From contig CALPOD020000001.1 in the NCBI GenBank assembly GCA_943325105.2, positions 1-64,000 of the forward strand: 64,000 nt of DNA, read 5' to 3'. Position numbers and translations under genes: made by a program. The number at the start of each line of letters is the position of its first letter. Positions within the stretch are counted from its first letter, which is position 1. Positions 1-8,193 of this stretch are shown piece by piece. Below the pieces are notes generated by a model. It did not search any database. It was not told the origin of the DNA and worked only from the letters and a program-made list of their open reading frames with translations. The stretch is from Candidatus Fokinia solitaria. Its GTDB lineage: Bacteria > Pseudomonadota > Alphaproteobacteria > Rickettsiales > Midichloriaceae.

Positions 1-15
1 AAATAAAATTTCTGT

Positions 16-444
16 ATGATTGAAATTTTTTGTGATGGTGCTTGTTCTAAAAACCCAGGACCAGGTGGTTGGGCTGCAGTCTTAGTACAAAACTCTAAAG
101 TAGTGTCATCTGTGTCAGGATATGAAAAACACACTACAAACAATAGAATGGAGTTGATAGGTGCTATAGAAGGAATCATTGCAACAAGTAAATTCAATTC
201 AGAAATTACTATCTTTACTGACAGTATATATGTCAAAGATGGTATAACTAAATGGATATATGCATGGAAAAAGACTAATTGGAAAAATGGTCAAGTTAAG
301 AATATAGACCTATGGATGAGACTCAGTGAGATTACAAATAAGGTAAAAGTAAAATGGGAGTGGGTGAAGGGACATTCAGGCAATCAATACAATGAGATGG
401 CTGATTCTTTGGCACGTGAACAAATTAAACTGCATTATAAGTAA
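16..444 (+). CDS. rnhA: Ribonuclease HI
   Basis: RNase HI cleaves the RNA strand of RNA-DNA hybrids, removing Okazaki primers and R-loops in the cytoplasm. The 142-residue protein is a single RNase H fold of normal family length. The carboxylates expected at the active site are visible: D7 in the first strand (FCDGACSKNPGPGGWA), E46 in NRMEL, D69 in FTDS and D130 in NEMADSLA. The helix with Trp-rich basic residues around 80-95 (WAWKK/NWKNG type) corresponds to the substrate-binding handle of the E. coli enzyme. The ATG follows closely after the window edge, so any upstream partner is not visible. A strong promoter for tRNA-Pro starts three bases after the stop. Identification is secure from motifs. 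Confidence 0.96.
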   Translation: MIEIFCDGACSKNPGPGGWAAVLVQNSKVVSSVSGYEKHTTNNRMELIGAIEGIIATSKFNSEITIFTDSIYVKDGITKWIYAWKKTNWKNGQVKNIDLWMRLSEITNKVKVKWEWVKGHSGNQYNEMADSLAREQIKLHYK

Positions 445-446
445 CC

Positions 447-475
447 TTGACAAATTTAATGTAAAGGGTTATTAT
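447..475 (+). promoter_or_regulatory. Sigma-70 promoter for tRNA-Pro
   Basis: A perfect -35 hexamer TTGACA at 447-452 is followed by a 17-base spacer and TATTAT at 470-475, one mismatch from consensus. Predicted transcription starts near 482, eight bases before the mature 5' end of tRNA-Pro. It lies just after the rnhA stop codon. This is the best promoter seen in the window. Confidence 0.85.
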
Positions 476-489
476 CACAACAATGGCAT

Positions 490-566
<77 letters not shown>

Positions 567-630
567 TTTTCAATTTATAAAATTCATTGCAAATTTAATC
601 TATAATCTTTCTAAAAGTTACTTTTTAGAC

Positions 631-1074
631 ATGCAAGTCATTCCACACCTAATTTTCATCAGAAATAATAAAGTATTACTACTAAAAAGATCAAAATCTC
701 AAAAAATATGGCCAGGGCATTGGCATTGTGTTACAGGATCAATTGAAAAAGGAGAAACTCCATCTGAAGCAATAATTAGAGAAGCAAAGGAAGAAATAGG
801 ATTGGAAATCAAATCTCCTGAACTAGTTTCAGTTGTATCGTCATCAGATAAAGACTTCTTTGATGATCAAAAGACATTCTATGGGCTTGAGATGTATTTT
901 TTGAGTTCTTCTGACCAAAATCCAATCAACCTTGAACCACATAAACATGATTCCATGGATTGGTTTGAGATTACAAATCTTCCTAATCCAATGATACCTG
1001 TTGTGAAGTTTGGAATTGAATGTTTTATGAAAAAGAAAATATATTCTGAATTCAAAAACCTTGCTACTCTCTAG
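631..1074 (+). CDS. Nudix hydrolase (possible dihydroneopterin triphosphate pyrophosphohydrolase)
   Basis: A 147-residue single-domain Nudix hydrolase, which would cleave a nucleoside diphosphate linked to another moiety. The Nudix box is intact at residues 36-58: G36, E42, then R50-E51 and E54-E55, with G57. The substrate is not readable from sequence; NudB-like enzymes of folate synthesis have this size and the window holds other folate genes, but that link is inference. I chose the ATG at 631. The open frame extends upstream to 523, but that extension would translate the tRNA-Pro gene and gives a non-Nudix N-terminus. The first strand, beginning MQVIPHLIFI, fits the fold directly. Confidence 0.85.
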   Translation: MQVIPHLIFIRNNKVLLLKRSKSQKIWPGHWHCVTGSIEKGETPSEAIIREAKEEIGLEIKSPELVSVVSSSDKDFFDDQKTFYGLEMYFLSSSDQNPINLEPHKHDSMDWFEITNLPNPMIPVVKFGIECFMKKKIYSEFKNLATL

Positions 1075-1142
1075 GTAATGAAATAAATCTGTAACAAATA
1101 TGATATATAAGTGGATGGAAAGTACTTTATATAAATAAGCAA

Positions 1143-1832
1143 ATGTCGCAAACTAATTACTTTTACGTAAAAAAACCTACAAAATCTGAAATTAAAAGCT
1201 TTTTAGATAATAAACCTAAGTATTATATACATCCTGCAGTCAATTGTTTATATACAATAGGCAGCTTAGCTTATGTTTTTAAACACAATGAATTCACTAA
1301 ATTTATTACCGGAGCATCATTCGTAGCAAGTGCTTTTCATTCTCTCCTAAACATGGAATATCAAACTAAGGAGGGGTATTTACTAGAGGATAAAGGTCGT
1401 TATGCTTTTATAACAAAAGATTATGATTATTCATCAGAACTGTTAGTACAACTTGTACGTGGATTAATTGGAGTGATTACGATAAAATTTATGGATTTAA
1501 AGCAATCTTCTGAGCCGCTGTGTGTAGGAGCACTTATTACTTCTTTTCTAGGACTAAAATCTTTTTTTCCATCTGATCCGACCTTTGCTAACTCACGATA
1601 TGGTAAAAGTTTTGCTATTGATAGCGATCATATAAATAAAAAACATTTTTATGATGCCTTTAAAGAAGGTAGGCTTCACAAAGTATATTTTGAAAATAGA
1701 AACATCAGTATGGATGATGAATATCAATTAAAAACCATTGATAGTAATAACCTATATGATTATAATCAGAACATTGAAGGTGGCGTTTCAGAAATATTCA
1801 ATGGAAATGTTAATTTTATCCATTACAGATAA
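1143..1832 (+). CDS. Hypothetical protein, possibly membrane-associated, paired with kinase-like gene
   Basis: I do not recognise this 229-residue protein. It has two hydrophobic stretches, roughly residues 30-70 (containing TIGSLAYVF and FITGASFVASAF) and 98-140 (LLVQLVRGLIGVITI, then VGALITSFLGL), each interrupted by charged residues, so it may associate with a membrane. The C-terminal third is polar and rich in Tyr, Asn and Asp. There is no signal peptide. The stop codon TAA at 1830-1832 directly abuts the ATG of the kinase-like gene at 1833, so the two are almost certainly cotranscribed and probably translationally coupled. Base composition matches the surroundings. It could be the membrane partner of the kinase-like protein; this is inference from position only. 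Confidence 0.6.
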   Translation: MSQTNYFYVKKPTKSEIKSFLDNKPKYYIHPAVNCLYTIGSLAYVFKHNEFTKFITGASFVASAFHSLLNMEYQTKEGYLLEDKGRYAFITKDYDYSSELLVQLVRGLIGVITIKFMDLKQSSEPLCVGALITSFLGLKSFFPSDPTFANSRYGKSFAIDSDHINKKHFYDAFKEGRLHKVYFENRNISMDDEYQLKTIDSNNLYDYNQNIEGGVSEIFNGNVNFIHYR

Positions 1833-2825
1833 ATGCAAAGAAAGGAAAATTACCAGAAAATCTCAAAAGCCCTAGAGAGTTTATCGCAAGAAGAGATACA
1901 AGAATTATTATCTTCAGGAGAGAAGATACATATTGGAATAGGTGGTACAGCCGTGAAATTAGAAATAGAATCTATTCCTGTTTTTGCCAAAAAAATCCCT
2001 CTTACTGAAATTGACATGCAAAATGAATTTTCTACTAAGAATTTATTCAATCTCCCAACTTATTACCAATATGGAGTTGGATCAACTGGATTTGGTGCAT
2101 GGAGAGAGCTCAAGGCTCATGAAATGACAACTCAATGGGTGATTGATGAAGAGTGTGAAAACTTTCCTATTATGTATAATTACAAGATTGTCCAAGAAAA
2201 CAATCCACAAAATATGGATCAAGAAAAGTTAGAAAAATATGTGTCATATTGGGGTGGATCTGAAGCAATTGAAAATAGAATGAAATCTTTACACGATTCA
2301 AAACATTCAGTAGTAGTATTTTTAGAATTCATACCTTATACCTTAAAGTCTTATAAAATTAATCTAGATGCCAATATGATTGAAAGAGATTTAATTAAGA
2401 CAGTAAATTTTATGGCAAAGAAAGGTATGATTCACTTTGATGGACATTACAGAAATATTTTAACTGATGGTCAAAAATTATACTTTGCTGATTACGGATT
2501 AGCTACCTCTCTTGAATTTGATTTGTCAGAAGCTGAAGTTGAATTTTTTCATAGGCATAAAAGATATGATCTAGCTCATGGGCTTTTTGCAATCTCTCAT
2601 AACTCACCTGATGCACCTGAGATGCCAGCTGACATAAAAGCATTACAAGATAAATATCAGTCAGCTTCTGCAAGATATTATGAATTCATTAAGAGCTTAA
2701 GGCTTGATGAAACAAAAAGTATAATATACCCAGAAGAAGAATTACTTATATTGACAGAGGATGCTTACAATGATTTTGAAATGGTGGGACCTGCAGGATT
2801 TGAACCTGCGACAACACCGTTATGA
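1833..2825 (+). CDS. Protein-kinase-fold protein (eukaryotic-like kinase/phosphotransferase superfamily)
   Basis: A 330-residue protein carrying the ordered motifs of the protein kinase fold. There is a glycine-rich loop (GIGGTA, 35-40), a VAIK-like lysine (FAKKIPL, K53/K54), and a helix-C-like glutamate in RELKAHEM near 92. A hinge-like strand (VVVFLEFIPYTL) covers 160-171. The catalytic loop is HFDGHYRN, 201-208, with D203 and N208 in the HxDxxxxN pattern, and the metal motif is DYG at 220-222. It is therefore likely to be an active ATP-dependent phosphotransferase, but whether the target is protein or a small molecule is unknown. It directly follows the putative membrane protein gene with no gap. 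The last 14 codons run antisense through the tRNA-Ile2 gene and the stop lies inside it, so the true C-terminus may be eroded or replaced. Confidence 0.75.
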   Translation: MQRKENYQKISKALESLSQEEIQELLSSGEKIHIGIGGTAVKLEIESIPVFAKKIPLTEIDMQNEFSTKNLFNLPTYYQYGVGSTGFGAWRELKAHEMTTQWVIDEECENFPIMYNYKIVQENNPQNMDQEKLEKYVSYWGGSEAIENRMKSLHDSKHSVVVFLEFIPYTLKSYKINLDANMIERDLIKTVNFMAKKGMIHFDGHYRNILTDGQKLYFADYGLATSLEFDLSEAEVEFFHRHKRYDLAHGLFAISHNSPDAPEMPADIKALQDKYQSASARYYEFIKSLRLDETKSIIYPEEELLILTEDAYNDFEMVGPAGFEPATTPL

Positions 2826-2859
2826 GCGGTGCGTTCTAACCAGGCTGAACTAAAGTCCC
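2782..2859 (-). tRNA. tRNA with CAT anticodon, probably tRNA-Ile2 (lysidine type)
   Basis: A 78-base cloverleaf on the minus strand. Acceptor GGGACTT pairs with AGGTCCC (one G-T pair), then A and an encoded CCA. The anticodon stem CACCG/CGGTG encloses CTCATAA. It is not the initiator, because the three G-C pairs of the initiator anticodon stem are absent. The TTTAG start of the D region and the GTCGCAGG/CCTGCAGG T-arm context resemble tRNA-Ile2, whose C34 TilS converts to lysidine; elongator tRNA-Met is the alternative. The 3' end overlaps the end of the kinase-like gene on the other strand by 44 bases. Confidence 0.92.
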
Positions 2860-2902
2860 ATAAAGAAAATACTCAACAGAAAATAACAGATTATATGAGA
2901 TA

Positions 2903-2937
2903 TTGCAAGACATTCATTTAAAAAAACGTCATTGCAA
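2903..2937 (-). repeat. Inverted repeat downstream of rpsP
   Basis: TTGCAAGAC at 2903-2911 is the inverse complement of GTC-A-TTGCAA at 2928-2937, with one bulged base and an A/T-rich loop. It lies just after the rpsP stop on the minus strand, so it may act as a weak terminator or processing hairpin. There is no clean T-run after the stem. Confidence 0.35.
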
Positions 2938-2949
2938 AAACTCTACATA

Positions 2950-3219
2950 TTATGCAGATACAGCATCTGCACTGATTTTAAACGCATTTAAGAACTTGCT
3001 AACTCTTTCTGTTGGCTGTGCGCCACATTTTAGCCAGTGAGAAGCTCTCTCAGCATTAATCAGAACTCTTTGATCTGAATCTTTAGGAAGCATTGGACTG
3101 TATGTACCAATCTTTTCCTTATACTTACCATCTCTTGGTGAGCGTGCATCTGCAACAACTATTCTGTAACAAGGTTTTTTCTTACGACCTGTTCTTTGTA
3201 ATCTTATTTTTAGAGCCAT
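2950..3219 (-). CDS. rpsP: 30S ribosomal protein S16
   Basis: S16 stabilises the 5' domain of 16S rRNA in the small subunit. The 89-residue sequence begins [20 protein letters not shown] and continues with [11 protein letters not shown], the typical S16 N-terminus and RNA-binding segment. Length is normal for an alphaproteobacterium. The gene follows ppa in the same direction after a 24-base gap, so the two are probably cotranscribed. In many proteobacteria rpsP is followed by rimM and trmD. Here it is followed by tRNA-Ile2, and trmD lies about 37 kb away, so that operon has been split. Confidence 0.96.
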   Translation of the reverse strand: MALKIRLQRTGRKKKPCYRIVVADARSPRDGKYKEKIGTYSPMLPKDSDQRVLINAERASHWLKCGAQPTERVSKFLNAFKISADAVSA

Positions 3220-3243
3220 TAATTTTTAATGTGTTTTATTTTT

Positions 3244-3726
3244 TTACTTAAAGCTTCTTGATATTACACCAAAAGCTTCTTCTGGTCCAATCCAATTTTT
3301 AACTTTCACCCACTTATTCTTCTCTAGATCCTTATAATGCGTAAAAAAGTGCTCAATTTGTTTCAAGAAAATCTCAGGTAATTGATTAAAATGAGAGATA
3401 TTTGACAATAAAGGATCAATTTTTTGATTTGGCAATGCAAGTATTTTAACGTCTTCACCACTCTCATCTTCTGTCAGCAAGGCACCTATCGCACGAGCTT
3501 TTATCATTGCACCTGGCAAAATTGGATGAGAAGCATGTAGCAATACATCAACTGGGTCTCCATCACCACCTAAAGTCTCAGGAATAAAGCCATAATTGCA
3601 TGGATAAAGCATAGGTGTGCTTAAAAACCTATCAACATGTAATTTCCCATCTTTATATTCATATTTTACTTGCCCAGAAATTGTACTTATTTCTATTAAT
3701 ACAGGAAATTCGTTGCTGTGCGACAT
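3244..3726 (-). CDS. ppa: Inorganic pyrophosphatase
   Basis: A cytoplasmic family I soluble pyrophosphatase that hydrolyses PPi to two phosphates, pulling nucleic acid and protein synthesis forward. The 160-residue protein carries the signature DGDPVDVLL, whose aspartates bind the Mg2+ ions, preceded by YPCNYGFIPET. The conserved Lys and Glu around the N-terminus (VLIEISTISGQVKYEYKDG) and the C-terminal NKWVKVKNWIG are also present. Length is a little under the usual 170-178 residues, without loss of motifs. It is the first gene of a ppa-rpsP pair and is divergent from the Kef antiporter, with 147 bases of shared upstream DNA containing nested inverted repeats. Confidence 0.95.
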   Translation of the reverse strand: MSHSNEFPVLIEISTISGQVKYEYKDGKLHVDRFLSTPMLYPCNYGFIPETLGGDGDPVDVLLHASHPILPGAMIKARAIGALLTEDESGEDVKILALPNQKIDPLLSNISHFNQLPEIFLKQIEHFFTHYKDLEKNKWVKVKNWIGPEEAFGVISRSFK

Positions 3727-3777
3727 AAATTAATGAAATATTGATATAAATTTTATTTAGAAATACAGTATAACTTA

Positions 3778-3834
3778 CCAAGAAATCAAAAAAAATCAAA
3801 TATTGATTTACATGCCCTTATAAGTTATTCTTGG
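3778..3834. repeat. Nested inverted repeats between ppa and kef genes
   Basis: An outer pair, CCAAGAA at 3778-3784 and TTCTTGG at 3828-3834, encloses an inner perfect hairpin, AAATCAA at 3793-3799 and TTGATTT at 3803-3809, with a three-base loop. They lie in the 147-base divergent intergenic region and could be operator sites or a leader structure. Short A/T-rich repeats occur by chance in such DNA, so the outer pair is the more notable. Confidence 0.4.
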
Positions 3835-3873
3835 TCGTTTAGTCAATCTTTTTAAAACATCAAAACAAAACTA

Positions 3874-5595
3874 ATGCATGAGATAAAATACATATACGAT
3901 ATACTTGTATTTCTGGGACTTTCTGTTTTTATAGTAATATTTATGAATAAGCTAAAACTCAGTCCTGTACTAGGTTATTTAGTTGTTGGAGCTGTTATAG
4001 GAAGTAATGGTTATTTGATAGATAATCCTGAAATCGATGCAGTTTCAGAGTTTGGTGTTGTCTTTCTATTATTTGTAATAGGACTTGAGCTGACAATTGA
4101 AAGGCTTATCAGAATGCGATTACACGTATTTGGTTTTGGTAGTATGCAAGTCCTCATAACAACCTGTGTATTAGGGTGGGCTATAAATAAGTTTTTAGGC
4201 ATACAAATGTCAATCAGCTTATTGCTTTCTGCAGCACTTGCGATGTCTTCTAGTGCGATAGTACTACCAGCTCTACATGAAAACAAAAGAAAATCAACAC
4301 AAGTTGGTAGACTAGCTTTAGCAGTACTTTTAATGCAAGATTTAGCAGTCGTACCATTACTTGCAATAATGCCTATTCTTAAGGATAATCCCAATGATAT
4401 AGAATTACTATTTGCAGTTGGAAAAGCTGGTGTGAAAGCAATTATGTCAATTATAGCAATAACGATTGCAGGGCGTCTTTTCCTACGTCCATTCTTTTCA
4501 TTAATAGGGTCAGTAAAAACAGATGAATTATATGTAACTGCTGCTCTTTTATTAGTTATTGGCGCATCTTGTGCAACTCAAGAGCTAGGTTTATCAATGG
4601 CTATGGGAGCTTTTTTAGCAGGTCTTTTAATAGCAGAAACTGAATATAGAAATAAGATTGAAGAGAGTATCATTCCATTTCAGGGAATGTTTTTAGGTCT
4701 ATTTTTTATGACAGTTGGTATGAAAATAGACATAGATTTAATTATGAATAATGCAAAAACAATATTTGCTTATTCTACAATTCTAATTTCTGTAAAGTTT
4801 TCTATCATTTTTATCATTGCATCTCTTTTCAGATTCCCATTAGGGGCAATAGTAAATGCTTCTTTACTTTTATGTCAAGGTGGAGAATTTGCATTTATTC
4901 TTATTCAAATGGCGTCTCAAAATCAAATGATTGCAAGTGATTTAGGGCAAATCTTATTGATGGTCGTTGCAGTTACTATGGCAATCACACCTTTACTTGC
5001 TGTAATTGGTAATAAGTTAGAAGATAGGCTTGACAGCAATAAAGACCTTAACATTAATCTTGAATTTAAAGGCATAAGTGATTTGAATGGACATGTTGTC
5101 ATTGCAGGATTTGGGAGGGTCGGTAGAATGGTTGCATATATGCTTGCACAAGAACAAATAGACTTCATAGCTGTTGATAGTAATGCTAGTCTAGTCAAAA
5201 AAGCCAGATCTCAAGGCTTCCCAATATATCATGGTGATTTAACGCAAGAAGATACATTAAAAGCTGTTGGTATGGATCGTGCAGGTTCTGTTGTTTTAAG
5301 TATGAGTGACAAAACAGCTACTAGGAATACAACAAGAATGATATGTAAGGAGTATAAGCAACATCTTAAAAACTTACATATAATTGCTCGAGTTGAAGAT
5401 TACAAACATGGAGATTTCATAAAGAGGTGTGGTGCAACAATAGCAATTCCAGCAACAATAGAAACTGGATTACAGCTCGGCGCCGCTGTGCTTGCTGATG
5501 TTGGAATACCAGAGCATGAGATAATATTCTTAAAAGAAAAAGTCAGAAAGAATAATTACATGTTAAGTAAGGAAATAGAACTTTCAAAAACATAA
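3874..5595 (+). CDS. Kef-type K+/H+ antiporter with RCK (TrkA-N) domain
   Basis: A monovalent cation:proton antiporter-2 (CPA2) family membrane protein, expected to exchange or efflux K+ (or Na+) against protons across the inner membrane. Residues 1 to about 385 are the hydrophobic transport domain with about 12 membrane segments, including the FGVVFLLFVIGLEL helix, SSSAIVLPAL and LLMQDLAVVPLLA, typical of KefB/KefC. Around residue 407 an RCK nucleotide-binding domain begins with a Rossmann glycine motif, VVIAGFGRVGRMVA. At 573 residues it is close to KefC but lacks a long C-terminal tail. No ancillary KefF/KefG flavoprotein gene is adjacent. The stop codon lies 4 bases from the convergent glyA stop. 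Confidence 0.9.
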   Translation: MHEIKYIYDILVFLGLSVFIVIFMNKLKLSPVLGYLVVGAVIGSNGYLIDNPEIDAVSEFGVVFLLFVIGLELTIERLIRMRLHVFGFGSMQVLITTCVLGWAINKFLGIQMSISLLLSAALAMSSSAIVLPALHENKRKSTQVGRLALAVLLMQDLAVVPLLAIMPILKDNPNDIELLFAVGKAGVKAIMSIIAITIAGRLFLRPFFSLIGSVKTDELYVTAALLLVIGASCATQELGLSMAMGAFLAGLLIAETEYRNKIEESIIPFQGMFLGLFFMTVGMKIDIDLIMNNAKTIFAYSTILISVKFSIIFIIASLFRFPLGAIVNASLLLCQGGEFAFILIQMASQNQMIASDLGQILLMVVAVTMAITPLLAVIGNKLEDRLDSNKDLNINLEFKGISDLNGHVVIAGFGRVGRMVAYMLAQEQIDFIAVDSNASLVKKARSQGFPIYHGDLTQEDTLKAVGMDRAGSVVLSMSDKTATRNTTRMICKEYKQHLKNLHIIARVEDYKHGDFIKRCGATIAIPATIETGLQLGAAVLADVGIPEHEIIFLKEKVRKNNYMLSKEIELSKT

Positions 5596-5599
5596 TATA

Positions 5600-6874
5600 T
5601 CAATAAATCTTAAATTTACTGCAAAGTTCTAATACATCAGATTTTATCTTTTTCACTGTAGGATTCTCTGCTGCATTTTCAATTGTAATGCCTGTAGGGA
5701 TCGCATCTAGTATGTCTGCTATGTAGCTTGATACAATTTCAAACTCTTTCACTCCAAAGCCACGAGTTGTGCATGCTGGAGTACCTAATCTGATACCAGA
5801 TGTTATCCATGGTTTAGCATCGTCAAATGGAATGCTATTTTTATTACATGTTATACCTGACTTATCTAAAACTTTTTCTGCAACATTTCCTGTAACTCCT
5901 TGAGGCCTTAAATCAACAATTATCAAATGAGATGCAGTACCTCCAGAAACTAACTTATAACCTCTATCTTTCATAGTTTTAGCCATCTGCTCAGCATTTT
6001 CAACTACACTCCTAATATAATTTTTAAATTCTGGCTGTAGAGCTTCTAAAAATGCCACAGCCTTTGCAGCAATAACATGCATTAAAGGACCGCCTTGTAT
6101 CCCTGGGAACATAGCGGAATTAACCTTCTGAGCAATTACCTCATCATTAGATAAAATCATTCCACCGCGAGGTCCTCTTAGTGTTTTATGGGTAGTAGTA
6201 GTTACAATATGTGCATGATCAATTGGGTTGTCGTAGAAACCAGCTGCAACAAGTCCTGAAAAATGTGCCATATCAACTAAAAGATATGCTCCAACTTCAT
6301 CAGCTATCTCTCTAAATTTTTTAAAATCTATTTTTTGAGGATATGCTGAGCACCCAGCAATTATAAGCTTTGGTCTATGCTCCTTCGCTAAAGATAAGAC
6401 ACTTTCATAATCGATTAAGTCATTGTCTTTATGTACATTGTAATGCACTGAATCAAACCACTTACCTGACATATTCACCTTGCTGCCATGAGTCAAGTGT
6501 CCACCGCAATCAAGAGATAGCCCGAGTATTTTGTCGTGAGGCTCCAGAAGAGCAAAGAATACTGCCTGATTAGCTTGAGAGCCAGAGTGTGGCTGAACGT
6601 TTACAAAATTACAATTAAATAGCTTTTTAGCTCTAGCAATTGCAAGGTTTTCAGCAATGTCAACAAACTCACATCCTCCATAGTACCTTTTTCCTGGATA
6701 CCCTTCAGCGTATTTATTTGTCATGATTGAACCTTGCGCCTCAAGAACGGCTTTACTTACTATATTCTCAGAAGCTATTAATTCTATACAGTCCTTCTGT
6801 CTTTCAAGTTCTTTGCTGATAGCATCAGCTATTTCAGGATCAGTTTTATCTAATGATTGTGAAAAAAAATTCAT
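5600..6874 (-). CDS. glyA: Serine hydroxymethyltransferase
   Basis: A PLP enzyme that converts serine and tetrahydrofolate to glycine and 5,10-methylene-THF, the main source of one-carbon units. It is 424 residues, the usual length. The N-terminal [11 protein letters not shown], the central [15 protein letters not shown] and the PLP-lysine motif [14 protein letters not shown] are all present. It would supply methylene-THF to folD, encoded about 13 kb away, and to thymidylate and formyl-Met synthesis. It is convergent with the Kef antiporter and divergent from a 78-residue unknown gene. Confidence 0.97.
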   Translation of the reverse strand: MNFFSQSLDKTDPEIADAISKELERQKDCIELIASENIVSKAVLEAQGSIMTNKYAEGYPGKRYYGGCEFVDIAENLAIARAKKLFNCNFVNVQPHSGSQANQAVFFALLEPHDKILGLSLDCGGHLTHGSKVNMSGKWFDSVHYNVHKDNDLIDYESVLSLAKEHRPKLIIAGCSAYPQKIDFKKFREIADEVGAYLLVDMAHFSGLVAAGFYDNPIDHAHIVTTTTHKTLRGPRGGMILSNDEVIAQKVNSAMFPGIQGGPLMHVIAAKAVAFLEALQPEFKNYIRSVVENAEQMAKTMKDRGYKLVSGGTASHLIIVDLRPQGVTGNVAEKVLDKSGITCNKNSIPFDDAKPWITSGIRLGTPACTTRGFGVKEFEIVSSYIADILDAIPTGITIENAAENPTVKKIKSDVLELCSKFKIY

Positions 6875-6969
6875 TTATTAAAGCAGATATAATGTTATTA
6901 AAGACCATCTTATATCATTTTTTTTATTGTTTTGTGTACAATAAATGTTAAAATAAAAACAAAAAATTT

Positions 6970-7206
6970 ATGTCAATAGGTCCAAATGGTGGTAAGCCAA
7001 TATTTCCATCTTGGGAACAAGTACAACAAAATGTTCAGCCTGCTTTTGGTAGGAGTATGAGTAAGCTATTGACAGCCTTCAAAGATTTCGGACAGAAGGT
7101 TAGCCTTCAAAGTGTTGCACTCCTTGGACAAAATATGGTACCACCAGCTGGTTTAGTTAATGAAAACAAAAAAATCCCTAGTCTATTTGGTGGTAAAGGT
7201 AAGTAA
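6970..7206 (+). CDS. Small conserved-looking hypothetical protein (78 aa)
   Basis: I do not recognise this protein. It is 78 residues, starts MSIGPNGGKPIFPSWEQVQQ, has an amphipathic middle (SMSKLLTAFKDFGQKVSLQ) and ends in a Gly/Lys tail (SLFGGKGK). There is no signal peptide or membrane segment. It stands alone, divergent from glyA and with its stop one base from the convergent stop of the Fe-S gene. Base composition is like that of its neighbours and the frame is uninterrupted between two real genes, so I take it as a gene. A small secreted or regulatory protein is possible but unsupported. Confidence 0.5.
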   Translation: MSIGPNGGKPIFPSWEQVQQNVQPAFGRSMSKLLTAFKDFGQKVSLQSVALLGQNMVPPAGLVNENKKIPSLFGGKGK

Positions 7207-7207
7207 A

Positions 7208-7618
7208 TCAAACATAGAATGATTCACCGCAGCCGCATTGTCCTTTTGAGTTTGGATTGATAAATACAAATCCTGACTCAAGCTCTGTCTCAACAAAATC
7301 TAGCTTTGTACCAAATAAGTACAGGAGAGCTTTCGAATCAATATAAATATAAATATTTTCATTTTGCAGTTGGATTTTCTCATCTCCTTTTTTTTCTTCA
7401 TCTACATATTCAAAAGTATAAGCTAATCCCGTGCAACCACTTGATTTAACTCCTATTCTAATGCCGAGAGTTTTCTTATTATCCCTTTGAGCTATTAACT
7501 CTCTAATCCTTTGTTCTGCTGTATCTGTAACGCTTATAGGTGACTTTTTCCTATCAACTTTTATTTTTGGTGGTGGTATTAAATCCTGAGAAGGACTTTC
7601 ACATATTGTTTTAGACAT
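7208..7618 (-). CDS. A-type iron-sulfur carrier (HesB/IscA/ErpA family)
   Basis: A-type carriers receive Fe-S clusters from the IscU or SufB scaffold and pass them to apoproteins. The 136-residue protein has a variable N-terminal extension of about 30 residues, then the domain from AEQRIRELI. The three cluster-binding cysteines are present: one in SGCTGLAYTF and two in the C-terminal GQCGCGESF. The N-terminal extension is longer than in E. coli IscA (107 residues) or ErpA (114). IscA, ErpA and SufA cannot be told apart reliably by sequence alone. No isc or suf genes adjoin it; it is divergent from ruvX. Confidence 0.88.
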   Translation of the reverse strand: MSKTICESPSQDLIPPPKIKVDRKKSPISVTDTAEQRIRELIAQRDNKKTLGIRIGVKSSGCTGLAYTFEYVDEEKKGDEKIQLQNENIYIYIDSKALLYLFGTKLDFVETELESGFVFINPNSKGQCGCGESFYV

Positions 7619-7711
7619 TTTATTTTTTTTATTTATAATTCTAACATTTTTTTATGTTTTAAAAAACACAGTAAAGATTAAATTTATGCTATACCATCAA
7701 AAAACCTTTCA

Positions 7712-8188
7712 ATGCAAAAAATAATAAAACAATTAAAATATAAATATCTTGAAGACAATCTAGATATCCTGAAATTACTTGGTGTTGATTTTGGTACAAA
7801 AAAGTTTGGCTTTGCAATATTGTATTGGTCTTTGGATGCTGTTCTACCTCTAGGTGTTATGCAAAGATGTAAAAAAGATATAGATTTAATAACTAAAGTA
7901 TTGCTTACAAATAAGTGCAATGGAGTTATAATAGGTAACTGTAACAACAATTCGAACTTAAAGCATGTAGTGCAGTTGCAGCATGAGATACAAAATGTTT
8001 TAGGGGTGCCAGTTTTATTAGAAGATGAAGCCCTCACAACATATGCTGCCAATGAAATGTTGAGAGATATTGGAATGAAGAGAAAAAACCGAGACATGGT
8101 TGATGATGCTATAGCTGCACAGCTGATCTTGGAAGGATTTATGTCAGATTTTAAGAAATATATATACAGTAACAGAAACAATAACTAA
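7712..8188 (+). CDS. ruvX: Putative Holliday junction resolvase YqgF / pre-16S rRNA nuclease
   Basis: A member of the RNase H-like YqgF family. In E. coli YqgF matures the 5' end of 16S rRNA; a role in Holliday junction resolution is also proposed. The 158-residue protein has the first-strand catalytic motif LLGVDFGTKKFG (residues 23-34), an LLEDEALTT segment and the C-terminal DDAIAAQLIL with acidic residues. The stop lies 5 bases before the dnaE GTG, so the two genes are probably one operon. About 20 residues precede the first strand, so a later internal start is possible, but no better ATG is in place. Confidence 0.88.
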   Translation: MQKIIKQLKYKYLEDNLDILKLLGVDFGTKKFGFAILYWSLDAVLPLGVMQRCKKDIDLITKVLLTNKCNGVIIGNCNNNSNLKHVVQLQHEIQNVLGVPVLLEDEALTTYAANEMLRDIGMKRKNRDMVDDAIAAQLILEGFMSDFKKYIYSNRNNN

Positions 8189-8193
8189 TATTA

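Noticed and set aside
7684-8181. A 165-codon minus-strand frame opposite ruvX
   Set aside because: It mirrors ruvX almost exactly, is low-complexity in composition and has no motif.
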